Both the position numbers and the translations under genes were made by a program. The notes below the pieces were generated by a model that was given only the letters and a program-made list of their open reading frames with translations, was not told the DNA's origin and searched no databases. A stretch of 11,112 nucleotides of DNA from Flavobacteriales bacterium CG18_big_fil_WC_8_21_14_2_50_32_9 (GTDB lineage Bacteria > Bacteroidota > Bacteroidia > Flavobacteriales_E > Vicingaceae), in the NCBI GenBank assembly GCA_002770955.1, contig PCUH01000054.1, positions 1,401 through 12,512 on the forward strand. The letters run 5' to 3'. This document shows positions 1 to 5,202 of the stretch, piece after piece (the first letter of the stretch is position 1; each line of letters opens with the position of its first letter).

Positions 1-612
1 GAAACTATGAAACCTACCGCCTTACTGCTAAATTTATTTGTTGCTGCTATCTCATTTATTCATTATGCTAAATCGGGGTACTTTAATAAAAAACTGTTTT
101 TGTCGTTTGCTATTGCTTCTATTCCGTTAGCTTTTGTAGGTGGTTTAATAGAAGTTGATGCATCCATCTACAAAAAAGTATTGGCTGTTTTACTAATTTT
201 TGCCATTCTAAAAATGCTCAACGTTTTTGGTAAAGAAAGCGACACCATTAAAGATGTAAAAGTATGGCAAGGATTGAGTATTGGAGGAATTATTGGCTTT
301 TTTTCAGGATTAATTGGTATTGGCGGAGGTATCATTCTTAGTCCCATAATTTTACTGATGAAATGGGGGAAAATGAAAGAAGCCGCTGCTGTTTCTGCTT
401 TATTTATTTGGGTTAACTCTGCTGCAGCAATGGGCGGACAATTAAGCAGCGGAGTAAAAATAGATGCTCAAGCCTTTTTATTGGTTGGAATTGCTGTAAT
501 TGGCGGATTTTTAGGTGGTTATTTAGGAAGTAAAAAATTCAATAATCAAGGATTAAGATACATGTTGGCATTTGTGCTTTTAATTGCTTGCGTGAAGTTA
601 TTTTTCACTTAG
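1..612 (+). CDS. TauE/SafE-family membrane permease, 5'-truncated by window edge
   Basis: Integral membrane protein of the TauE/SafE family, often annotated as sulfite/organosulfonate exporter or probable anion permease; the actual substrate cannot be told from sequence. The reading frame is open to base 1, and the first Met (7) begins inside what looks like a transmembrane region (LLLNLFVAAISFIHY), so the N-terminal part and true start lie outside the window. About five hydrophobic segments are visible. The second half holds the family's glycine-rich repeat (GGIIGFFSGLIGIGGGIIL), the internal duplicate of the motif normally also found near the N-terminus. Family members are usually about 250 residues, so roughly 50 are missing. 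The stop (610-612) overlaps by 8 bp the stop of the convergent porin gene, leaving no room for a terminator between them. Confidence 0.85.
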   Translation, partial: ETMKPTALLLNLFVAAISFIHYAKSGYFNKKLFLSFAIASIPLAFVGGLIEVDASIYKKVLAVLLIFAILKMLNVFGKESDTIKDVKVWQGLSIGGIIGFFSGLIGIGGGIILSPIILLMKWGKMKEAAAVSALFIWVNSAAAMGGQLSSGVKIDAQAFLLVGIAVIGGFLGGYLGSKKFNNQGLRYMLAFVLLIACVKLFFT

Positions 613-1990
613 AAGTTGTTTTAAAATTGAATAATTCTGGTTTAAAAGTTATCATGCACATACTCCATAATGCTGGGTTATCACTATTTCCACCTTTTAA
701 AATTTCCATACTTTTTTCAGCCAGTAAGTATGAAAAACCGACATCAAGTGTAGTGTATTCATTAAATTTATATTTAATGGATAAATCGTTTTCAAAACCC
801 AAATAAGGGTCAATTACATCACCTTTTGCATCAACCACCTTATTTTGACTGTAGAATAAATGTCCATCAACACGAATCGAAAGCTTTTTGTTAAATTGAT
901 AATTTAAAAACAAATATAGATTTATTAAACCTCCATTTTTGGTGTCTTTTGGAAAGGAGGTAAAATAATCCATATTTCCCATAAAACGGTGAGCGACACC
1001 AAAAAGCGGAACAAATGAGTTATACATTTTATCAGGATTCTCGGCATTATCGCCACTCTGAATTTCTGCACCAAGCGTAGAAGTTAATTTACCAAACCAT
1101 TTATATTTTATTTCGGGCTGCACATAAAAAGCGTCAATTTCAGTTCCACTCACATCATTTCCATATTGGTAATAAGCGGCTGTTGTTATCACAAAATTTT
1201 TTCTACTAAAAATTAACCTACCACCGCTTGTTGCTCGCAAGTACATCACATCTGGATTGGTTTTTTGCTCATATCCATCAATCACATTGATGGTCATTAT
1301 ATCTATATGTTGGGTGATTTTATAAGTTAAATGATGAAAGGCCATTACTTTATAATTGTTGGTTGGCGAAGTAAAATCGGTTTCAAACACATTTTCTTTA
1401 GCTTGGCTAAAAGCTCCCATTACATCGGTTAAAAGTTTTTCGGAATTATAAAACAAACGAACACCTTCGTGAGCCCTGCTGAATTGCGACCAATCTGCTG
1501 AAGAAAACAATCTATTATTGTCAATATCCAATTTTTGACGACCAATTCTTACAACTAAATTTTTGTTTAACGATGGTTCAACATAAGCTTCGTAAATTCC
1601 CAAATTGGTTCCTGTAGAAAATTGCCCTTCAGCTCCCCAAACTCTAACATCTTGAATGGAAGTGTGGAAAAGAAAACCTTTGCTTTGAAAAGTAAACAAC
1701 AAACGTGAACGGTTCGATACAAAAAATGCAGGTTGTGTGGTATCGTTTGGCAATGTTCTATAGCCATCTCTAAATTCGGCACGTGGACGAAAATTCAAAC
1801 CTATCACAAAAGATTTATTTTGCACATTTACTTTCTCCAATTTAACCAATGAATCCACCTCTTGTTGGGTACTAATTTCTTTTTGAACCAAAGTTTCCGT
1901 AAAATTAACAGGGGTTTGAGCATTTAGATTTGTTACAAAAGCAACTGATAAAATACTTAATCCAACTTTGAGTATTTTTTTTGTTTCCAT
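605..1990 (-). CDS. Outer-membrane beta-barrel porin, alginate-export family
   Basis: A 461-residue protein with a Sec signal peptide (about residues 1-24: lysines, hydrophobic core, cleavage after LNA before QTP), a short linker, then alternating hydrophobic/polar stretches rich in Tyr, Phe and Gly typical of an outer-membrane barrel. The segment from about residue 60 (FVIGLNFRPRAEFRDGYR, then SRLLFTFQSKGFLFHTSIQDVRVWG) is characteristic of the alginate_exp (PF13372) family. In Bacteroidota this family is broad, and the name should not be read as evidence for alginate transport; diffusion of a small anion or organic acid is equally possible. The ATG at 1988-1990 is the natural start because it directly precedes the signal peptide. 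The gene is monocistronic here, separated by 244 bp from the ModE-like gene upstream and converging on the TauE/SafE gene. Family assignment is by recalled pattern. Confidence 0.78.
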   Translation of the reverse strand: METKKILKVGLSILSVAFVTNLNAQTPVNFTETLVQKEISTQQEVDSLVKLEKVNVQNKSFVIGLNFRPRAEFRDGYRTLPNDTTQPAFFVSNRSRLLFTFQSKGFLFHTSIQDVRVWGAEGQFSTGTNLGIYEAYVEPSLNKNLVVRIGRQKLDIDNNRLFSSADWSQFSRAHEGVRLFYNSEKLLTDVMGAFSQAKENVFETDFTSPTNNYKVMAFHHLTYKITQHIDIMTINVIDGYEQKTNPDVMYLRATSGGRLIFSRKNFVITTAAYYQYGNDVSGTEIDAFYVQPEIKYKWFGKLTSTLGAEIQSGDNAENPDKMYNSFVPLFGVAHRFMGNMDYFTSFPKDTKNGGLINLYLFLNYQFNKKLSIRVDGHLFYSQNKVVDAKGDVIDPYLGFENDLSIKYKFNEYTTLDVGFSYLLAEKSMEILKGGNSDNPALWSMCMITFKPELFNFKTTSK

Positions 1991-2041
1991 AGATTATTTC
2001 AATATGTTTTTAAAAGAATATTGATAGATAAAACTTTGTTA

Positions 2042-2189
2042 CCACTGAGGTGCTAAATTACACGGTTAAAAACAAAAAAAAACAGAAATTTGCCACAGAT
2101 TTCATTAATTTTCGAAAATTACATACACAGATTTTATTTTTCTTTAAAAAATCTGTAAAAAAAACTGCGTTAACCTGAGTAATCAGTGG
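2042..2189. repeat. Intergenic fold-back repeat
   Basis: Three collinear complementary blocks frame this segment: CCACTGA (2042-2048), TTAC (2058-2061) and GGTTAA (2064-2069) pair with TTAACC (2170-2175), GTAA (2179-2182) and TCAGTGG (2183-2189). Inside are a perfect 14-bp palindrome AATTTTCGAAAATT (2107-2120) and a hairpin with 9-bp arms (ACAGATTTT 2127-2135, AAAATCTGT 2148-2156). The wording (ccactgattac, cacagattt) resembles dispersed intergenic repeats common in Bacteroidota genomes. No T-run follows the inner hairpin, so it is not a convincing terminator. Confidence 0.5.
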
Positions 2190-2234
2190 CAAAAAAAGAA
2201 AAAAAAATAGGCAGCTGAGTAGTAACAAAACTTT

Positions 2235-2582
2235 TTAAATTTTTAATTTCTTCGATTCGTCTGCAATAAATTGAGCGACTTTGTTTTCAAATTCATGAAA
2301 TTGTTGGATGGCTTTTTCTCCAGCTTTCGTTACAGTTGCTCCACCACCACCTTTTCCACCAAGCGATTTTTCTACTACTATTTTTGGAGCACTTTCATTC
2401 ATTTCGTTAACCATTTGCCATGCTTGACGATAACTCATTTTCATACCTTTTGCAGCATTGGTAATAGAGCCTGTTTCTTTTATTCTTTCCAACAATTCAA
2501 CACGACCTTTACCTAAAAATTTGTCTTCATTAGCATAAAACCAAATACGAAATCGTATGTTATATTTTTTTTTGATAGACAT
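2235..2582 (-). CDS. ModE-type winged-helix DNA-binding protein lacking molybdate-binding domains
   Basis: A 115-residue protein matching the N-terminal LysR-like winged helix of ModE: RVELLERIKETGSITNAAKG, SYRQAWQMVNEMNE and the signature GGKGGGGATVTKAGEKAI (wing region). E. coli ModE carries two C-terminal MOP domains that bind molybdate; none is present here, so it is either a DNA-binding-only regulator or senses molybdate through a partner. The frame is open to 2693, but the start chosen is the ATG at 2580-2582 (MSIKKKYNIRF): the extra 37 residues would overlap the upstream gene by 20 bp, contain no family sequence, and span the inverted repeat at 2587-2602. It lies 91 bp downstream of the DUF2889-like gene on the same strand. 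With moeA elsewhere in the window it suggests control of molybdenum metabolism; the targets are unknown. Confidence 0.85.
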   Translation of the reverse strand: MSIKKKYNIRFRIWFYANEDKFLGKGRVELLERIKETGSITNAAKGMKMSYRQAWQMVNEMNESAPKIVVEKSLGGKGGGGATVTKAGEKAIQQFHEFENKVAQFIADESKKLKI

Positions 2583-2606
2583 CTGTATGTTTTTTAAAAC
2601 ATAACG
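2583..2606 (-). promoter_or_regulatory. Palindrome just upstream of the ModE-like start, possible self-operator
   Basis: A perfect inverted repeat (ATGTTTT 2587-2593, TT, AAAACAT 2596-2602) sits 4 bp upstream of the chosen start codon. Complementarity continues imperfectly to 2583-2606: t2586/a2603 and c2583/g2606 pair, the two positions between do not. On the minus strand its upstream half reads CGTTATG, which recalls the CGTTATAT-type half-site of E. coli ModE. That is a resemblance only, and a simple structural role in the 91-bp gene spacer is possible. Confidence 0.35.
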
Positions 2607-2673
2607 CAAATTAACAATGTAAAATGCAAACATAGCATGATTTTCATCATCTTGTAAAATAATTATTAAGTAA

Positions 2674-3177
2674 TTATTTCTCGCTATAAACAATACAACT
2701 GCCTTTCAGCAATTCTTTAGAAAGTTCAAATTTTTTATCTTCAGCAAGCATATTAAAATCGCGGCTCATTAAACCAAATCCTTCATCGTAACCAATTAAA
2801 GCAGTAGCAGCAAAATTGACAGTTTCTAATGTTAGTTCTCTTAAATGAATACATCCTTCATTTCCACCAATTCGTTCCGAAACTTTTCTGGTTACCCCAC
2901 GCTCAATTTTAATTCCTATCAATAATTTAGCTTTTAATCCAACCAAAGGACAAGCTCCATGTGGATGATTAGCAAATTCGCTTTTGGCATGAACAATAGT
3001 TTTTGTTTTTGGATTAATATGGAGATTTAACCGTATTAAATGATAGGGATCGAGAAAAGTAGCTTCCAACATCAAATTACCGTTTTCTAATTCAAAAGCT
3101 TCGATACCAATGTCTCTTTTAGATACGAGGCGTTTTACTGGGATTCGTTCACCTGCAGGAATATAATCTTTGCTCAT
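2674..3177 (-). CDS. DUF2889-like conserved protein
   Basis: A soluble 167-residue protein with no signal peptide or membrane segment. The pattern fits my recollection of the DUF2889 family: an N-terminal strand-rich part (KRDIGIEAFELENGNLMLEATFLDPYH), then PHGACPLV (about 72-79), and the conserved GCIHLRELTLETVNFAATA (about 112-130). The family has no established function that I can name; the conserved Cys and His residues (H73, C76, C113, H115) could form a metal or catalytic site, which is inference. Start ATG at 3175-3177, preceded by an AT-rich stretch and then by two strong hairpins (3198-3288). The ModE-like gene follows on the same strand after 91 bp, so the two may be co-transcribed, linking this protein loosely to molybdenum. 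Confidence 0.6.
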   Translation of the reverse strand: MSKDYIPAGERIPVKRLVSKRDIGIEAFELENGNLMLEATFLDPYHLIRLNLHINPKTKTIVHAKSEFANHPHGACPLVGLKAKLLIGIKIERGVTRKVSERIGGNEGCIHLRELTLETVNFAATALIGYDEGFGLMSRDFNMLAEDKKFELSKELLKGSCIVYSEK

Positions 3178-3197
3178 AATACTATAATTTAAATATA

Positions 3198-3243
3198 CTC
3201 AAACTAAGTAGTTCCGCAATACTGCGGAAATGCTTAGTTTGAG
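3198..3243. repeat. 46-bp near-perfect palindrome in leader of the DUF2889-like gene
   Basis: Outer arms CTCAAACTAAG (3198-3208) and CTTAGTTTGAG (3233-3243) are perfectly complementary. Inner arms TTCCGCA (3212-3218) and TGCGGAA (3223-3229) share the same centre, separated from the outer arms by 3 x 3 bases in which one A-T pair also forms; the loop is ATAC. It begins 20 bp upstream of the start codon at 3177. As RNA on the minus strand it would be a very stable stem directly before the translation start. It could be a leader hairpin, an operator or a dispersed palindrome. Confidence 0.6.
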
Positions 3244-3244
3244 T

Positions 3245-3288
3245 TATACTCGAAACCAAAATCCGAAAATTCATTTGGTTTCGGTATA
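3245..3288. repeat. Second hairpin next to the first
   Basis: Arms CGAAACCAAA (3251-3260) and TTTGGTTTCG (3274-3283) are perfect over 10 bp with a 13-base loop. With a single bulged t (3250) pairing continues through TATAC (3245-3249) and GTATA (3284-3288), giving 15 pairs. It directly abuts the 46-bp palindrome, so the pair forms a tandem of strong stems upstream of the DUF2889-like gene. Confidence 0.55.
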
Positions 3289-3329
3289 GATTGGGATTTA
3301 ACCAATTTTAATGTAAAATACACCAATTA

Positions 3330-3572
3330 AAACTAGGCTATCAATGATTTTTATCACTTCTAGCCTAGTGCAATAATTCATAAGTAATTTAACAATTCCC
3401 CACTCAGTCGCACTTTCTCGCTCAAAAGTACACAGGACTTTTGCCGTCCTTTATTCTTCGTTAAAATTATTAACCATTCGCCAGAAGTGGATGCTTGCAA
3501 AATTTAACTTACCTAAAGAAAAAATGAAAGCAATATTTTAGTCATCTTACTTATGAATTATTGCACTAGTTT
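3330..3572 (-). terminator. Fic-gene terminator split by the inserted element
   Basis: In the present sequence ACTAGGCTA (3332-3340) pairs with TAGCCTAGT (3361-3369), with an inner TGAT-TTTT-ATCA (3345-3356) sharing the same centre. If the element between the two CTAG copies is removed, the right arm becomes TAGCCTAGTTT and pairs perfectly over 11 bp with AAACTAGGCTA (3330-3340). On the minus strand the restored hairpin follows the Fic stop codon (TAG, part of CTAG) and is trailed by TTTTAATT, as expected of an intrinsic terminator. Confidence 0.6.
3365..3569. mobile_element. MITE-like element with 19-bp terminal inverted repeats and CTAG target duplication
   Basis: Bases 3365-3387 and 3547-3569 are a perfect 23-bp inverted repeat. 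The outermost four bases are CTAG on both sides and are best read as a 4-bp target duplication (3365-3368 and 3566-3569), leaving a 197-bp body (3369-3565) with 19-bp ends tgcaataattcataagtaa. Excising the body plus one CTAG lengthens a neighbouring hairpin to 11 perfect pairs, which supports insertion. The interior has no ORF of note but has two alternative hairpins: CAAAAGT/ACTTTTG (3423-3429, 3437-3443) and AGGAC/GTCCT (3434-3438, 3446-3450). A YTAR/CTAG-type 4-bp target is known for IS5-like transposases, so mobilisation in trans by such an element is a guess. Confidence 0.62.
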
Positions 3573-4612
3573 GTCATCTTTAAAAAATCAGAAAGTGCAT
3601 AAACTACATTATTAAAAACAAACTCAATAAATGGTGCTTTGTTATGCTTTGTTTGAGCCATTTCTAATGTTTCATAATAATGCAAACGACTTACTTTTTC
3701 GCTACTGATATTGGTTATTGGATAACCAGCTTGTATCAATACTAAATTCATTACCAAACGTGCAGTTCTTCCATTTCCATCAATAAAAGGATGAATAGTA
3801 ACCAATCTTTCGTGCATTTCTGCTGCCATAACAATTGGGTGCATTCTTGCCTTATTTTCATTATAAAACAAAAAATAATCTTCCATTAATTTTGATAGTA
3901 AATAAGGCTCTGGCGGAAAATGCTTACTCCCTGAAATTCTCACATTCACATCACGGTATTTTCCAGCATTTTCTTTATCTATACCTCGCAAAATTAACCC
4001 ATGAATTTGTTTGACTAAATATTCATTTAATGGAGCAGCATTGTTTACCAACTCAAAAAGCATATCAATAGCTTCAGCATGATTCACTGTTTCAAAATGT
4101 TCTCTAACAGATTTGCCACTAATTGTCAAGCCTTTTTCTATAACTAAAGCCGTTTCTTTGAGCGTCATGGTATTACCCTCAATTCTGTTACTATCATAAG
4201 TATATTCTACTTTGTAGTAATCCATTAACTTAGCTAAATGAGCTTTAGATAACGGTCTTTTTTTGTCTAACTGAGCTTTAAGTTCCTCTGCCTGTTTAAT
4301 TAATGTATTGTTATTAAACGATTTAGATTTATAAGCCACCCTACTCTCAGCCAATTGTAGAGCTTCTAAACCATATTCTTCATCTTTTATTTCTTTATAA
4401 ATTTTTTCGCTTAGCCATTGCAGAACAAGTTTTTTCGCATCTATACCATAATAATTGGCAATGGTTTCCAATTGATTTTTAGATGGCATTCTACTTCCGC
4501 TTTCATACCTACTAAATAAGGTATAATCAATATCTATTGCCTCTGAAACTTCTTTCAAAGTAAGGCCTTTACTTAACCTTGCATCTTTAAGTAATTTAGC
4601 AATTGTGTTCAT
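3566..4612 (-). CDS. XRE-HTH / Fic-domain protein (AMPylator-type, self-inhibited class II)
   Basis: Fic enzymes transfer AMP (or another nucleotide moiety) to hydroxyl side chains of target proteins. With the ATG at 4610-4612 (MNTIAKLLKDARLSKG) the protein has 348 residues; the frame continues to 4654 (MSSILHM) but that extension is Lys/Asn-rich and precedes the conserved helix-turn-helix. Numbered from 4654: Cro/C1-type HTH at 15-72 (LTLKEVSEAIDIDYTLFSRYESG); inhibitory motif S155-NRI-E159-G160, matching (S/T)xxxE(G/N) of Fic proteins with an N-terminal inhibitory helix; Fic core with catalytic HPFIDGNGRTAR (288-299), all key residues intact. The HTH suggests that the protein also binds DNA, probably its own promoter (see the dyad at 4747-4763). 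No antitoxin gene adjoins it. Its stop codon TAG lies in the target duplication of the inserted element, and excision would leave the stop unchanged. Confidence 0.88.
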   Translation of the reverse strand: MNTIAKLLKDARLSKGLTLKEVSEAIDIDYTLFSRYESGSRMPSKNQLETIANYYGIDAKKLVLQWLSEKIYKEIKDEEYGLEALQLAESRVAYKSKSFNNNTLIKQAEELKAQLDKKRPLSKAHLAKLMDYYKVEYTYDSNRIEGNTMTLKETALVIEKGLTISGKSVREHFETVNHAEAIDMLFELVNNAAPLNEYLVKQIHGLILRGIDKENAGKYRDVNVRISGSKHFPPEPYLLSKLMEDYFLFYNENKARMHPIVMAAEMHERLVTIHPFIDGNGRTARLVMNLVLIQAGYPITNISSEKVSRLHYYETLEMAQTKHNKAPFIEFVFNNVVYALSDFLKMTN

Positions 4613-4720
4613 CTGTTTATTTTTATTGTTTTTCATATGTAAGATGGAACTCACTAATAATCATCCTTCTATATTTAAAAAAATTTAGTGTGTTCGTTTC
4701 ATCTTTATCTATTTATTTTA

Positions 4721-4728
4721 CAAAGATA
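4721..4728 (-). promoter_or_regulatory. -7 element of the Fic gene promoter
   Basis: The minus strand reads TATCTTTG, a perfect match to the Bacteroidota -7 consensus TAnnTTTG. A TTG lies 22 bases upstream of it inside the dyad at 4747-4763, where the -33 element is expected. The start codon at 4612 is about 110 bases downstream, so the leader would be about 100 nt. Confidence 0.6.
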
Positions 4729-4746
4729 GTCATATTTTTATAATAC

Positions 4747-4763
4747 TTGACAAATTATGTCAA
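4747..4763. promoter_or_regulatory. Dyad operator candidate overlapping the -33 region of the Fic gene
   Basis: TTGACA-AATTA-TGTCAA is a perfect 6-bp inverted repeat with a 5-bp spacer. It covers the -33 TTG of the predicted Fic promoter, the usual place for an XRE-type self-repressor, and the Fic protein itself carries an XRE HTH. Self-regulation is inferred from position only. Confidence 0.45.
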
Positions 4764-4917
4764 TAATCTTCAAACTTAATGACATTTATCATAACTAAAT
4801 CAATTGTAAAAGTCTAACTTTGTTGACAGATGTTACAAAAACACACATATTATATGCTTTCTCGCATAAAAGCTCCTGCTTGTTATAAGAACATTAAGCA
4901 GCGAGATCCTTTATCAT

Positions 4918-5085
4918 AGTCTTTACAAGAAAACGCCAAGCTAACACACTAACTGGCTCAAACACACCACTGGGTGTTTGCCCTGTTACGCTCGTTTTTA
5001 ATTGCAGTCATCCCGATAGCTATCGGGGGCTCCTGACAATTAAAAACTTCACAAGCCTTGTCTTTGACATTTTCTTATAAAAGAC
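4918..5085. repeat. 168-bp nested fold-back upstream of tnaA
   Basis: Imperfect outer arms, AGTCTTTACAAGAAAACG at the left (4918-4935) and the complement of AGTCTTTTATAAGAAAATG at the right (5068-5085), enclose two hairpins. The first has arms CAAACAC (4959-4965) and GTGTTTG (4974-4980). The second has 11-bp arms GTTTTTAATTG (4994-5004) and CAATTAAAAAC (5037-5047) around the perfect 16-bp palindrome CCCGATAGCTATCGGG (5012-5027). From memory that palindrome is a frequent intergenic word in Bacteroidota, so this is probably a dispersed non-coding repeat rather than a tnaA-specific regulator. Confidence 0.5.
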
Positions 5086-5202
5086 TCAAAAAAAGAAATT
5101 TTCTTGCAGACTCATCAAAATATCTTTTTTCAATCACATTATATTTTCAATTCAATTAATCATTAAAGCTGAATACTTTTCGGCTAAATAAACATATAAC
5201 AG

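Larger units (their letters stand above)
4613..5202. other. 590-bp spacer between divergent Fic gene and tnaA
   Basis: No protein gene is supported here. It contains the Fic promoter and dyad; a perfect TAnnTTTG match on the plus strand (TAACTTTG, 4815-4822) without a clear -33 partner; a stem built from TCTCG/CGAGA (4860-4864, 4902-4906) and CTGCTT/AAGCAG (4876-4881, 4896-4901); and the fold-back at 4918-5085. Bases 5086-5202 are AT-rich with only 7-of-8 matches to the -7 consensus (TATCTTTT 5121-5128, TATATTTT and TACTTTTC further on), any of which might serve tnaA. Confidence 0.5.

Noticed and set aside
588..806. Open frame on the plus strand over the 3' end of the porin gene
   Set aside because: Antisense shadow of the alginate-export-family gene; no recognisable protein features.
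1567..1782. 71-codon minus-strand frame inside the porin gene
   Set aside because: Same-strand out-of-frame shadow of the porin coding sequence.
2271..2516. 81-codon plus-strand frame opposite the ModE-like gene
   Set aside because: Phe/Ser/Thr-rich antisense shadow of a well-supported gene.
2583..2693. N-terminal extension of the ModE-like protein
   Set aside because: It would overlap the upstream gene by 20 bp, shows no family similarity, and runs through a palindrome; ATG at 2582 fits the family start.
3345..3356. TGAT-TTTT-ATCA as an Fnr operator
   Set aside because: It shares its exact centre with the terminator arms at 3332-3369 and is better explained as the inner part of that hairpin.
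4830..4919. 29-codon ORF (ATG at 4830) as a TnaC-like leader peptide for tnaA
   Set aside because: It contains no Trp codon, lies about 280 bp before tnaA, and its perfect TAnnTTTG match (4815-4822) is too close to its start. Nearer to tnaA (5048-5202) there is no ATG at all.
5012..5027. CCCGATAGCTATCGGG as a specific operator
   Set aside because: This palindrome is, from memory, a frequent intergenic word in Bacteroidota and here lies within a larger fold-back; locus-specific regulation is not supported.
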